DNA of 53,925 nt from Mesorhizobium alhagi CCNWXJ12-2 (GCF_000236565.1 NZ_AHAM01000076.1:1-53925); one strand, 5' to 3'. Positions 7,949 through 17,546 are shown, counted from the stretch's first letter. A program made the numbers and translations. Notes: a model not told the origin generated them from the sequence alone.

Positions 7949-9343
7949 ATGCGAGCCGTGCGGATACTCGCTGCAGTCGCGGTCGTGGCAGGTCTGGTGC
8001 TTGTCGGGTTGGCAGCATTTGCCTGGCGTTCCGAAATACCAGCAGAAGAAATCTCCGAAAGCGCCCGGTTCGATCCGGCACTGATGGAAAAAGGCGCGCA
8101 ACTGGCGGCGGTGGGCAATTGCATCGCCTGCCACACCGTCCCGGGAAGCAAGGCTTTTGCCGGCGGGCTGGCAGTTCCGACGCCATTCGGCACCATCTAC
8201 TCGACCAACATAACGCCCGATCCGGAGACCGGAATCGGCCGCTGGAGCGAGGCCGCGTTTCAGCGCGCCATGCGCGAAGGCGTCGACCGTGAGGGCAACC
8301 ACCTCTATCCCGCTTTCCCCTATGACCACTTCACCCGCGTTACCGAGGGGGACAACAGAGCGCTCTACGCCTACCTGATGACAAGAGAGCCGGTCAGTGC
8401 CGTCGCGCCGCCGAACGAATTGCAGTTTCCGCTGAACTTTCGCCCTCTGCTCGCAGGGTGGAAATTTCTCTATCTCGACGAAGGCCCGCTCGTGGCAAAC
8501 GCGCAGCAAAGCGAAGAGTGGAACCGGGGCGCCTATCTTGCGGAAGGGCTCGGGCATTGCGGCGCGTGCCACACGCCGCGCAACGATCTCGGCGCCGAAG
8601 ACAAGGACCGGCACTTCGCCGGCGGCGAAGCGGAAGGCTGGCAGGCCTACGCCATCGATGAGTCTTCGCCCGCGCCGATCCCCTGGGACCGGGAGAGTCT
8701 GGCCTTCTACCTCAGAAACGGCTGGCACGAACTGCATGGGGTTTCACGCGGCCCGATGGCGGAAGTGACGGGCAATCTTGGTTTGCTGCCGGACAGCGAC
8801 ATCGATGCGATTGCCACCTACACAAGCTCCGTCATGGGAGAACCGACGCCGGAGCGCCGCAGGCAGGCCGACGAATTGCTTGAGGAGGTCGTGGGCAGGT
8901 CGCCTGGCCTCGTCGCGGCGGCCGACAGCCAGAGCAATCCAAGTTCCGGCGACGCTGCTGCTGATCCAGGCGCGGCCATCTACGCCGCCGCTTGCGCGTC
9001 CTGCCACGAGGGCAGCCGTCCGCAGCCGTTCGGCGGGCTGAACTTCGCCCTCTCCACGGCGGTGAACGCTCCAAATCCCCAAAACATCGTGAATGTCACG
9101 CTGTTCGGATTGCCGCCGGCCGACGGCGAGGCAAGTTCTGTGATGCCCGCCTTTGCCGCCGTACTCGGGGATGAAGAGATAGCGCAACTGCTCGCCTATA
9201 TGCGCGAGCGCTTCTCCGACGAACCAGCCTGGGCAGACCTCGCCGACCAGGTGCGCGGGACGCGGACGGGCGAGTACGAGGTCTCGATCAGGCCGGCCGA
9301 CGGAATTGAAAGAGCGCCGATCAACGTGGGCGCGGAGGACTGA
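7949..9343 (+). CDS. Membrane-anchored tri-haem cytochrome c, electron acceptor subunit
   Basis: A 464-residue protein with an uncleaved or cleavable N-terminal hydrophobic helix (about 5-26) and three c-type haem sites: CIACH (58-62), CGACH (204-208) and CASCH (349-353), with candidate Met ligands further on. This three-domain form is that of the cytochrome subunits of membrane alcohol dehydrogenases and of nicotinate/isoquinoline/aldehyde-type molybdenum hydroxylases; it would pass electrons from the hydroxylase encoded by the next two genes to the respiratory chain on the periplasmic face. The ribosome site is the unusually long GGGAGGAGG (7932-7940), the exact complement of the loop motif of the small RNA above. 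An EcfG-type promoter precedes it. Confidence 0.88.
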   Translation: MRAVRILAAVAVVAGLVLVGLAAFAWRSEIPAEEISESARFDPALMEKGAQLAAVGNCIACHTVPGSKAFAGGLAVPTPFGTIYSTNITPDPETGIGRWSEAAFQRAMREGVDREGNHLYPAFPYDHFTRVTEGDNRALYAYLMTREPVSAVAPPNELQFPLNFRPLLAGWKFLYLDEGPLVANAQQSEEWNRGAYLAEGLGHCGACHTPRNDLGAEDKDRHFAGGEAEGWQAYAIDESSPAPIPWDRESLAFYLRNGWHELHGVSRGPMAEVTGNLGLLPDSDIDAIATYTSSVMGEPTPERRRQADELLEEVVGRSPGLVAAADSQSNPSSGDAAADPGAAIYAAACASCHEGSRPQPFGGLNFALSTAVNAPNPQNIVNVTLFGLPPADGEASSVMPAFAAVLGDEEIAQLLAYMRERFSDEPAWADLADQVRGTRTGEYEVSIRPADGIERAPINVGAED

Positions 9344-9345
9344 CA

Positions 9346-9843
9346 ATGGCGATTTCACTCAAAGTCAACGGCGCCACACACCAGATCGATGCGGACCCGG
9401 CAACGCCGCTTCTCTACGTGCTGCGCAACGATCTCTCACTGAACGGCGCCAAGTTCGGCTGCGGTCTCGGGCAATGCGGCTCCTGCATGGTGATGGTCGA
9501 AGGTGAAGCAGTGCTTTCCTGCGTCACGCCCATCATGCTGCTGGAAGGTCGCGAGATCACGACTGTGGAAGGTCTCGGCACGATCGAGGAGCCGGGGCCG
9601 GTCCAGGAGGCGTTCATCGAGATGCAGGCGGCGCAATGCGGCTATTGCATTCCCGGCATGATGATGAGCGCGCAGGCGCTGCTGCAGAAAAATCCGGCGC
9701 CGAGCGAAGAGGATATCCGCAATGCGCTCAGCACCAACCTCTGCCGTTGCGGCACACATATGCGCATTCTCGCTGCAATACGCCGGGCCGGGGAAGTCAT
9801 GCAGTCGGCCGGTATGACGAGCACGAACAGGAGGACGGGATGA
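9346..9843 (+). CDS. Molybdenum hydroxylase [2Fe-2S] subunit (IorA-like)
   Basis: A 165-residue iron-sulfur subunit of the xanthine oxidase family. The plant-type cluster ligands are Cys39, Cys44, Cys47 and Cys59 (CGLGQCGSC...C) and the second cluster ligands are Cys98, Cys101, Cys133 and Cys135 (QCGYC and CRC). It relays electrons from the molybdopterin subunit to the cytochrome. The start follows the cytochrome stop by two bases and its stop overlaps the next start (ATGA, 9840-9843), so the three are one translationally coupled operon. No FAD subunit is encoded, as usual for the cytochrome-linked periplasmic type. Confidence 0.92.
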   Translation: MAISLKVNGATHQIDADPATPLLYVLRNDLSLNGAKFGCGLGQCGSCMVMVEGEAVLSCVTPIMLLEGREITTVEGLGTIEEPGPVQEAFIEMQAAQCGYCIPGMMMSAQALLQKNPAPSEEDIRNALSTNLCRCGTHMRILAAIRRAGEVMQSAGMTSTNRRTG

Positions 9844-12083
9844 CCGATATCCTGGAAAAAGGCGGGATCACCCGCCGCACCGTCCTCGCTGGCGCCGGCG
9901 CGCTTGTGGTCAGCTTCTCGCTGTTGTCGCGTTCGCTGGCGCAAGAGGCCACGCAGCCTCCGGCGCCGGAGCCGCCTAAACTGCCGGGCAGCCTCGACGA
10001 AAACCGCTTCCTCGATGCGTGGATACGCATAGACGCCGATGGCGCTATCACTGTCTTCACCGGCAAGGCTGAACTTGGACAGGGCATCCGGACGGCGCTG
10101 CTTCAGGTTGCGGCCGAGGAACTGGACGTCGAGCCTGGCGATATCGAGCTGGTCACGGCCGATACTGGCCGGACGCCGGACGAAGGCTTCACTGCCGGCA
10201 GCCAGTCCATGCAGAACAGTGGGACAGCCATCCGCCATGCTGCGGCGCAGGTGCGTGAAATCCTGTTCGCTGAAGCCGCTCGCCGTCTTGCAGTCGCGTC
10301 CGGCGAGCTAAAGGCTGAAGGCAAGGCTGTCATCGCATCGGACGGCCGCTCGGTCGGTTACGGTGAGCTCGTATCCGCGCAGATGCTGCATATCGAGGCA
10401 CGTCCGCAATCCAGTGTCAAACAACCCGGAACGTTCCGCGTGATGGGAAAGCCGATGCCGCGCGTGGACATTCCCGCGAAGGTGACTGGCGGCGTCGCCT
10501 ATGTCCACGACCTCAGATTGGAAGGCATGCTGCACGCGCGCGTCGTGCGCCCGCCGAGCCCGGGCGCGCGCCTTGCGAACCTCGATGCGAGCGGCGTCGA
10601 GGCTATGCCGGGTGTCGTGTCTGTGATTCGCGACGGCGGCTTCCTGGCGGTCGTATCGGAAGGAGAGTGGCAGGCAGTTGCCGCAATGCGGGCACTTGCA
10701 ACCGCTGCGCGGTGGGAGGAGGTCGCGACGCTGCCCGAACAGGCCGATCTGCCGGCAGTCCTGCAAGACCTCGAACGGGAGGTCGGGGTGGTGTCCGAAA
10801 GCGGTTCGCCTGATATCGGCGACGGCAAGACGTTTGAAGCGACCTTCACGCGGCCCTATCAGATCCATGGAGCGATTGGGCCATCCTGCGCCGTGGCCCG
10901 TATTGAGGGAGAGAGGCTGACCGTCTGGTCACATACCCAGGGCGTTTATCCCGATCGCGAGGCGATCGCCGAGATGCTCGGCATGCCTCTGGAGCAGGTT
11001 CGTGTCATCCACATGGAAGGCTCCGGTTGCTATGGTCACAATGGCGCGGACGATGCCGCTGCGGACGCCGCGCTGATCGCGCAAAAGCTGCCTGGCCGGC
11101 CGGTCCGCGTTCAATGGATGCGTGAGCAGGAACATGCCTGGGAGCCTTACGGCCCGGCAATGCTGGTCAAGGTACGCGCCTCTCTCGGCGGCGACGGACG
11201 CATCTCCGGCTGGAACTACGACCTCTGGAGCAACACTCACTCCACACGGCCTGGTGGCGCAGGGGCGCTGCTTGCTGCCCGCCACAAGGAGCAGTCGTTC
11301 ACGCCCAAGACGCCGGAACTCAACATCAGCCCCTCTGGCAATGGCGATCGCAACGCCAATCCTACCTATGTGCTCCCGAACAAGCGCGTGCTCTGGCATT
11401 TCCTGCCGGACATGCCGCTACGCGTCTCGGCGCTGCGCGCGCTGGGCGCCTATGCCAATGTCTTCGCCGTTGAAAGCACCATGGACGAACTGGCGCTTGC
11501 CGCTGACGCCGATCCCGTGGAGTTCCGGCTCCGTCACCTCGAAGACCCGCGCGCCCGCGCCGTGGTTGAGCTGGCGGCGGAGCGTTTCGGGTGGTCGAAC
11601 GCCGCCCCGCCGTCCGGCCGCGGACGGGGTTTCGGCTTTGCCCGTTACAAAACCCTTGCCGCTTACCTGGCGGTTGCTGTCGAAGCCGAAGTCGAGAGGG
11701 AAACAGGCCGTGTTCGCGTTGTTCGCGCCGTCTCGGCCATCGACAGTGGCGAGGTGGTCAATCCCGACGGCATCCGCAACCAGACAGAGGGCGGAATCCT
11801 GCAGTCAATCAGTTGGACGCTCTACGAAGCGGTGACCTTCGACGATACGAGGATCACCAGCATCGACTGGTCGAGCTATCCCATCCTTCGTTTCGCCAGC
11901 GTGCCGGACAGCGTGGAGGTGCATATCATCGATCGGCCAGGCGAACCGTTTCTGGGAACCGGCGAAGCGGCCCAAGGCCCTGTGGCGGCGGCGGTTGGCA
12001 ATGCGATCCGGAATGCCACGGGCCGGCGTCTCTACGACCTGCCGTTCACGCGCGACCGCGTGAGAAATGCCATCGGCGCCTGA
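9840..12083 (+). CDS. Molybdopterin-binding hydroxylase subunit, Tat-exported (IorB-like)
   Basis: A 747-residue catalytic subunit of the aldehyde oxidase/isoquinoline 1-oxidoreductase group, carrying the molybdenum cytosine dinucleotide site. Residues 10-33 form a twin-arginine signal (TRRTVLAGAGALVVSF), so the enzyme acts in the periplasm with the tri-haem cytochrome. Family motifs include the early GKAELGQGIRTAL, the substrate-pocket GSGCYGHNGADD, and GTGEAAQGPVAAAVGNAI near the C-terminus, which holds the base-catalyst glutamate. The ATG overlaps the [2Fe-2S] subunit stop. The natural substrate (aldehyde, N-heterocycle or other) cannot be told from sequence. Confidence 0.9.
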   Translation: MTDILEKGGITRRTVLAGAGALVVSFSLLSRSLAQEATQPPAPEPPKLPGSLDENRFLDAWIRIDADGAITVFTGKAELGQGIRTALLQVAAEELDVEPGDIELVTADTGRTPDEGFTAGSQSMQNSGTAIRHAAAQVREILFAEAARRLAVASGELKAEGKAVIASDGRSVGYGELVSAQMLHIEARPQSSVKQPGTFRVMGKPMPRVDIPAKVTGGVAYVHDLRLEGMLHARVVRPPSPGARLANLDASGVEAMPGVVSVIRDGGFLAVVSEGEWQAVAAMRALATAARWEEVATLPEQADLPAVLQDLEREVGVVSESGSPDIGDGKTFEATFTRPYQIHGAIGPSCAVARIEGERLTVWSHTQGVYPDREAIAEMLGMPLEQVRVIHMEGSGCYGHNGADDAAADAALIAQKLPGRPVRVQWMREQEHAWEPYGPAMLVKVRASLGGDGRISGWNYDLWSNTHSTRPGGAGALLAARHKEQSFTPKTPELNISPSGNGDRNANPTYVLPNKRVLWHFLPDMPLRVSALRALGAYANVFAVESTMDELALAADADPVEFRLRHLEDPRARAVVELAAERFGWSNAAPPSGRGRGFGFARYKTLAAYLAVAVEAEVERETGRVRVVRAVSAIDSGEVVNPDGIRNQTEGGILQSISWTLYEAVTFDDTRITSIDWSSYPILRFASVPDSVEVHIIDRPGEPFLGTGEAAQGPVAAAVGNAIRNATGRRLYDLPFTRDRVRNAIGA

Positions 12084-12132
12084 CCGCGGTTCGGGCGGGA
12101 AAATGCGAACTAAGACGACTCGAGGGTGCATC

Positions 12133-12360
12133 ATGCCTACCAACTATGACAAACGGCAGGATTCGGAAGGCCTCTGGGAGGTCTATGACAACGAGAGCGA
12201 TGAAACCGTCGCGGTTGACATTCCGCTTGCCGGATTGGGCGAAGCCGAAGCCGACGAGGCGATTGATAAGCTCAAACGGGGTGAATTAACCTCGGACAAT
12301 GTCCCGGAGACTTCCCCGTCCGGGCGGCCTTCTACAACCGACGGATCAGGCCAGATATGA
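12133..12360 (+). CDS. Small acidic hypothetical protein
   Basis: A 75-residue acidic cytoplasmic protein (MPTNYDKRQDSEGLWEVYD...) with no membrane segment or signal, and a Pro/Ser/Thr-rich tail. I do not recognise a named family; similar small proteins of unknown role occur in rhizobia. GAGGG (12122-12126) is placed 6 bases before the ATG at 12133; an in-frame ATG at 12067 overlaps the hydroxylase gene and lacks a ribosome site. It is 49 bases downstream of the hydroxylase operon and may share its stress-type promoter. Confidence 0.6.
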   Translation: MPTNYDKRQDSEGLWEVYDNESDETVAVDIPLAGLGEAEADEAIDKLKRGELTSDNVPETSPSGRPSTTDGSGQI

Positions 12361-12792
12361 AGCGTCCTCAGCCACGTTCGACTATCGGCCGATCGAAGCG
12401 CGGAACCGCATGGAATAACAATTCCCGATCGGCCCTTGGATGTGCCGCAGCGTTAAGGCGCCCCGCGGTTCTCGACACTTGGGGTATTCCTGTCGGGGAT
12501 CAGCAACACAGGATTGCAATTGTATCGGCCGGCGCTCGGAACATCCTCGAGGGCGGACGAGTTTACCCGAGACTCCGCAGCGGCGCACGCACCGGTCGTG
12601 TGAGTGCCTAAAGGATTGCGATTCGCGCTCATGCTCGACCGTGCGATGAATTTCGAATGCTAGCCGACATAGCGGGCAGCCTGCTCCTGATCGGGCTAGG
12701 CCCGCAACCGGCAAGTGCAGCGATGAACGATAACCGTTTGGAACGGCTGATTGTTGAGGGGGTGGACGCGGTAGATTAGAGGATTTCAGGCG
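12361..12792. other. 432-base gap without a supportable gene
   Basis: No frame here has a convincing start, ribosome site and coding bias. A GGAAC at 12539 is followed 17 bases later by AGTT, a 3-of-4 match to the EcfG minus-10, which could serve the RND genes, but this is weak. An AGAGGA at 12778-12783 is the ribosome site of the RND adaptor. Confidence 0.4.
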
Positions 12793-14328
12793 TTGAAGAC
12801 CTCCTCATGGATAGCCATCGGCCTCTTCGCCGCCACGGCAGCGTGGCTCGCCAGCGGGTATATCATCGACGGCGACGACGAGGACGAGGAGGATAGAGCG
12901 GCAAGTGCACAGCCGACGCTGGTCGAAGTGCGGTCATCCGAGGCAAGGACGGTTCCGCAGTACATTTTTGCGCAAGGCAGCGCGCAGCCGTTCCGCACGG
13001 CCGACGTCGTCGCGCAGGCGGCCGGCACCATCGATGCGGTCCTCGTCCAGGAAGGCGACCAAGTGCGCGCTGACACTGTCGTCGCGCGCATCCGGCTCGA
13101 CGCCAGGTCCAGCCGCCGCGAGAGCGCGCAGGCGCGGGTCGAGACGCTCGAGGCCGATCTCGAAGGCATGCGTCAGCTTGCGAAAGACGGCTTCGCGGCA
13201 GAGAGCCGGGTCCGCGAACTCGAAGCCCAGTTGGAGAGTGCCCGCGCCGAACTCGCCGGCATTCGGGAGGAAATCGAGGATACCGAGGTCAAGGCCCCGA
13301 TACCCGGCATTGTGAGCGACGTTTTCCTGAACGCCGGCCAGTTCGCCCCGCAGGGAGGGCAGATCATCAGAATCGTGGACAACTCGCCGCTGCGCGTTAC
13401 GCTGCACGTCTCGCAGCGCGAGGTTGGGAACGTCGACCGCGGCAGTGTGGCTCTGGTTAGTTTCGCCACCGGCGCGCCGGCCAAGGGCAGGGTCTGCTTC
13501 ATCGCCCCGGCGGCCGATCCAGAGACCCGAACGTTCCGGGTTGAAGTCCGCGTGCCCAATGAAGACGGGCGCATTCCCTCCCGGGTCAGCGCCGAACTGC
13601 GGCTGCAGACCGGTGAGGTCAAGGCGCATTTCGTCTCGCCGGCGATTCTCGCTCTCGACGAAGCGGGCGAACTCGGCGTCAAATCCGTGGACGAGAATCG
13701 GAAGGCCGCCTTCCACCCCATCGAAATCCTGCAAGCGGAGACTGATGGGGTCTGGATAGGCGGGCTGCCGGACAGGCTGCAGCTGATTTCGACCGGCCAG
13801 GGATTCGTCCGGCAAGGCGAAAGCGTCCGTGTGGCGAACCAAGACGCCGGCAGGCCGGCAGCCGCCGGCGAAGCCGAGGCTCCGCAAGGCGCTCCGCAGC
13901 CAACCTCCACGGTGCGATCCGATCCGCTGAATGCCGCCGAAGAACTCGCCGACCCGCCGCCGGCCGAAGAGCTCTGCGAAGGGGCCGGCGCCGACGCCGT
14001 CTCCGCCGGCGTTGCATCCTCCGGGGGCCAGGCGGTAGGCGGTGCGGCCGGCCAGCCGGTCCCGCAAGCCGGCGCAGGCGCACAACCGGCCATAACTGAC
14101 GAGGCGGGTGCAGCGCCGCCGATTGAACCCGTTCCAGCACCCTCGATCGGCGTGACGCCGCCCACCATACCCTCTCCGCCGGTCACCCAGCCACCGGCCG
14201 CCGCCCCGGCTGCGCCACAAGGCGGGGCAGGGGCGTCCACGCCGGGCACCGTCGGTCCGGGCGTGCCGGCGGGTTCCGACGCTACCGGCGGAGCTTCTGG
14301 CGGCGCGGCGCAGGACGGTTCACCGTGA
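12793..14328 (+). CDS. RND efflux periplasmic adaptor with long Pro/Ala-rich tail
   Basis: A 511-residue membrane-fusion protein of the HlyD/AcrA type. It has an N-terminal anchor (about 4-24) followed by an acidic patch (DGDDEDEED), split lipoyl halves around a helical hairpin (QARVETLEADLEGMRQ to EEIEDTEVKAPIPG, about 115-175), then beta-barrel domains to about residue 355. The remaining ~150 residues are a low-complexity Pro/Ala/Gly/Gln-rich tail without a known domain, which is unusual: family members usually end near 370-400. Translation starts at a TTG (12793) behind AGAGGA. The stop overlaps the pump gene start, so the two are coupled. Confidence 0.85.
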   Translation: MKTSSWIAIGLFAATAAWLASGYIIDGDDEDEEDRAASAQPTLVEVRSSEARTVPQYIFAQGSAQPFRTADVVAQAAGTIDAVLVQEGDQVRADTVVARIRLDARSSRRESAQARVETLEADLEGMRQLAKDGFAAESRVRELEAQLESARAELAGIREEIEDTEVKAPIPGIVSDVFLNAGQFAPQGGQIIRIVDNSPLRVTLHVSQREVGNVDRGSVALVSFATGAPAKGRVCFIAPAADPETRTFRVEVRVPNEDGRIPSRVSAELRLQTGEVKAHFVSPAILALDEAGELGVKSVDENRKAAFHPIEILQAETDGVWIGGLPDRLQLISTGQGFVRQGESVRVANQDAGRPAAAGEAEAPQGAPQPTSTVRSDPLNAAEELADPPPAEELCEGAGADAVSAGVASSGGQAVGGAAGQPVPQAGAGAQPAITDEAGAAPPIEPVPAPSIGVTPPTIPSPPVTQPPAAAPAAPQGGAGASTPGTVGPGVPAGSDATGGASGGAAQDGSP

Positions 14329-17300
14329 ACCCGCTGATCGATGTTGCCTTTAGCCGCAACCGGCTGGTGACCATGTTGCTCGCGCTCATCCTGATCACGG
14401 GCACGTTCGCATATATCCGCATCGCCAAGGAATCGGCGCCGGATGTGCCGATCCCGATCATATATGTTTCAGTCGTCTACGAGGGAATTTCGCCGGAGGA
14501 TGCCGAGCGGCTCCTGGTGCGTCCGCTTGAGCGCGAGCTGCAGTCGATCGAGGGCATCGACGAGATGCGCGCCGTGGCCGCGCAAGGCTTTGCATCAATC
14601 ATCCTTGAATTCACAGCAGGATTCGATGCCGACCAGGCCGAATTGGATGTTCGGCAAGCAGTCGAAACCGCCCAGGCGGAGCTGCCGGCAGCAGCCGAAG
14701 AGCCGGTTGTGCAGGAGGTGAACGTCGCACTGTTTCCGGTGCTTACAGTGATCTTGTCGGGACCTGTCTCGGAACGAGCGCTCATCGATCTGGCTGAGGA
14801 ATTCAAGGACCGCGTTGAGGCACTGCCGAACGTGCTCGAGGCCGAAATAGGTGGTGCGAGGGAGCAGCTACTCGAGGTCCTCGTCGATTCCAGTACGCTT
14901 GAAAGCTATGGGGTTCCGTTCGAACAGTTGCTTGGGCAGTTGCAGCGGAACAACCAACTCGTCGCAGCCGGTTCGATCGACACCGGTGCGGGCAAGCTTA
15001 CGCTCAAGGTACCCGGCGTTATCGAGGATGTCGAAGACGTCCGATCGATACCGGTCAAGGTAGCGGGGGACACAGTCGTCACGCTGGGCGACGTCGCAGC
15101 CGTGCGGCGCGGGTTCAAGGACCCGAACGGGTTCGCACGCATCGACGGGCAACCGGCGGTGGCGCTTGAGATCAAGAAGCGGATCGGCGCCAACATCATC
15201 GAAACGGTCGAAGCCGTGAGGGCCGTTATGGAGGAGGGTCGGCAGCTTATCCCGGAGAGCGTCTCGGTCACTTTCCTGCAGGATCAGTCGCAGGAGGTGC
15301 GCGAGACGCTCGGCGACCTGCAGAACAATGTCATCGCCGCTGTCCTTCTCGTCATGATCGTGACGGTCGCAACGCTTGGATGGCGCAACGCACTGCTGGT
15401 CGGCTTGTCGATCCCCGGCTCGTTCCTGGCCGGCATTATCATCATTTGGTGGTTGGGCTACACCCTCAACATCATCGTGCTGTTCAGTCTCATTCTCGTG
15501 CTCGGTATGCTGGTGGATGCCGCGGTGGTGACGACGGAACTCGCCGACCGCTGGATGGCAGGCGGAAAGGCGCCAGCCGAGGCCTATCTGGCGGCCGCCA
15601 AACGCATGTCATGGCCGATCGTGGCATCGACCCTGACCACGCTATGCGTCTTCTTTCCGCTGCTGTTTTGGGAGGGTGTCGTTGGCGAGTTCATGAAATT
15701 CCTGCCGATCACGGTCATCATCATACTGACGGCGTCGCTCACCATGGGACTGATCTTCATCCCTGTCCTCGGCAGCCTGATCGGGCGGCGCAATCCGCGA
15801 GCGGAGAAGGAAGAGACGGCGCTGTCGGCGGCCGAATCCGGCAAGCTCGAAGATCTCGACAGCGTGACGGCGTTCTATGTCAGGATGCTGAGGCGGCTGC
15901 TCCGCTGGCCGGGGGTCACGCTTCTCGCAACGCTCGGCCTTCTTGTCGTTGCGATTGCGGCATACTGGCTTTTCGGCCGGGGTGTCGAGTTCTTTCCCGA
16001 CATAGAACCCCGCTTCGTGCAGGTAACGGTCAAGGCGCGAGACAACCTGTCCGTCTATGAGAAGGATCGGCTGGTAGGCGCGGTAGGCGGCGCGATCCTT
16101 GATGTCGGCGGCGTCCGGCACATCTATTCGCGCACCATCGACCAAGGGGCGGGAGGGACGGAAGGGCTACAGGCGGAGCAGATATCCGCCGACACGATCG
16201 GCATTCTGCAGCTCGACCTGCTCGAATGGGACCAGCGGCCCCGTGCCGCCCGGATCATCGAGGAAGTGCGCCGGAGGACCGCAGGCATCGCCGGTATCAG
16301 CATCACCGCAACGGAACAGGAGGCTGGCCCGGCCCAGGGCAAGCCAATCCAGTTGCGCCTGTTTGGCTCGGACACGCGAACGCTCGAGCAAGCCGCGGGG
16401 CAAGTGCGCGCGCTGATGGACGAAATCGGCGGCTTTACGGATGTGGAGGACACGACCGACGTTCCCGGTGTCGAATGGCGCATTGCGGTCGATCGCGAAA
16501 GCGCCGCCCGTTTTGGGGTCGACATTGCAACGCTGGGTCAAGCGGTGCAGCTTTTGACACAAGGTTTGAAGCTTGCCGAATATCGTCCAGAAGACGCCGA
16601 GGACCCGGTCGACATCGTGGTGCGGTTTCCAGCCCACGAACGCACCCTGGACGGGCTGTCGCGCCTGACCGTCACCACCGAGCGCGGCCAGACACCCATA
16701 ACCAATTTCGTGACCATAGAGCCGGCCGAGAAAACCGGCATCATCAGACGGGTCGATTCCAGCCGCGTGGTGACGGTCGAGGCCGACGTTCCGGAGGATG
16801 TACTGCCGGCGGAAAAGACAGAGCAGTTGCGCCAGGCCCTCAATGCCACGAGCCTGCCGGAAGGCGTCGTGGCGCGCTTCGTCGGCCAGCAGGAAGATAT
16901 CGAGGAGGCATCGAACTTCCTCCTGCTCGCCTTCCTTTCGGCGGTGGTCCTGATGTTCCTCGTGCTGGTGACACAGCTCAACAACATCTATCAGGCCCTG
17001 GTAGTGATGAGCGCCATCGTTTTCTCTATCGCCGGCGTGCTGATCGGGCTTCTTCTGACGGACCGGCCATTCGGCATCGTCATGGGAGGCCTCGGCGTCA
17101 TTTCGCTTGGCGGAATTGTCGTCAACAACAACATCGTGCTGATCGACACTTACAACGAGATGCGAAAAAAGGGCTACGATCCCGAAGAGGCCGCACTGCG
17201 CACCGGGGCACAGCGTCTCCGGCCCGTGTTTCTCACCTCCATAAACGACGTTCTCGGTCTGATGCCGCTGATCCTGGGCCTCAACATCAATCTCATCGGG

Positions 17301-17546
17301 CGCGAGATACAGTACGGCGCGCCGTCGACCCAATATTGGACGGAACTGTCGACGACGGTTGCGGGCGGCCTCGCTTTTGCAACGTTCCTGACGCTGATGC
17401 TCACGCCGTGCATGCTGATTCTTGGCCAGCGCGTGCATGGAGGGATAATGCGTCGTTACAGCCGCTGGCTGGAGAAACGGGGTAACTCCCGTGCAGAAGC
17501 GGCGGTCGGGAGCGACGATTGGACCGGCCATGGTGCTGGGACATAA
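14325..17546 (+). CDS. RND family efflux pump inner-membrane protein
   Basis: A 1073-residue AcrB-family transporter with the usual two-fold layout: one N-terminal helix, a large periplasmic loop, five helices, a second set after about residue 530. It exports substrates in exchange for protons across the envelope with the adaptor. The fourth-helix relay motif is GMLVDAAVVTTE with Asp398 kept and Ala399 in place of the second Asp of AcrB, and the position of AcrB Lys940 is Asn934 (VVNNNIVLID), as in the non-HAE1 branch. It begins with GTG overlapping the adaptor stop (14325-14328). No outer-membrane channel gene is adjacent. Confidence 0.92.
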   Translation: MNPLIDVAFSRNRLVTMLLALILITGTFAYIRIAKESAPDVPIPIIYVSVVYEGISPEDAERLLVRPLERELQSIEGIDEMRAVAAQGFASIILEFTAGFDADQAELDVRQAVETAQAELPAAAEEPVVQEVNVALFPVLTVILSGPVSERALIDLAEEFKDRVEALPNVLEAEIGGAREQLLEVLVDSSTLESYGVPFEQLLGQLQRNNQLVAAGSIDTGAGKLTLKVPGVIEDVEDVRSIPVKVAGDTVVTLGDVAAVRRGFKDPNGFARIDGQPAVALEIKKRIGANIIETVEAVRAVMEEGRQLIPESVSVTFLQDQSQEVRETLGDLQNNVIAAVLLVMIVTVATLGWRNALLVGLSIPGSFLAGIIIIWWLGYTLNIIVLFSLILVLGMLVDAAVVTTELADRWMAGGKAPAEAYLAAAKRMSWPIVASTLTTLCVFFPLLFWEGVVGEFMKFLPITVIIILTASLTMGLIFIPVLGSLIGRRNPRAEKEETALSAAESGKLEDLDSVTAFYVRMLRRLLRWPGVTLLATLGLLVVAIAAYWLFGRGVEFFPDIEPRFVQVTVKARDNLSVYEKDRLVGAVGGAILDVGGVRHIYSRTIDQGAGGTEGLQAEQISADTIGILQLDLLEWDQRPRAARIIEEVRRRTAGIAGISITATEQEAGPAQGKPIQLRLFGSDTRTLEQAAGQVRALMDEIGGFTDVEDTTDVPGVEWRIAVDRESAARFGVDIATLGQAVQLLTQGLKLAEYRPEDAEDPVDIVVRFPAHERTLDGLSRLTVTTERGQTPITNFVTIEPAEKTGIIRRVDSSRVVTVEADVPEDVLPAEKTEQLRQALNATSLPEGVVARFVGQQEDIEEASNFLLLAFLSAVVLMFLVLVTQLNNIYQALVVMSAIVFSIAGVLIGLLLTDRPFGIVMGGLGVISLGGIVVNNNIVLIDTYNEMRKKGYDPEEAALRTGAQRLRPVFLTSINDVLGLMPLILGLNINLIGREIQYGAPSTQYWTELSTTVAGGLAFATFLTLMLTPCMLILGQRVHGGIMRRYSRWLEKRGNSRAEAAVGSDDWTGHGAGT

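Noticed and set aside
9636-9839. Extension of the molybdopterin subunit into the [2Fe-2S] gene
   Set aside because: Out-of-frame reading of the iron-sulfur subunit; the ATG at 9840 gives a Tat signal at the correct place.
12539-12563. Second EcfG-like promoter (GGAAC-N17-AGTT)
   Set aside because: Minus-10 matches 3 of 4, and it lies about 230 bases from the nearest start; noted only as weak.
12657-12779. 40-codon ORF with a signal-like N-terminus before the RND adaptor
   Set aside because: No ribosome site and no recognisable family; the hydrophobic run is short. Could be chance.
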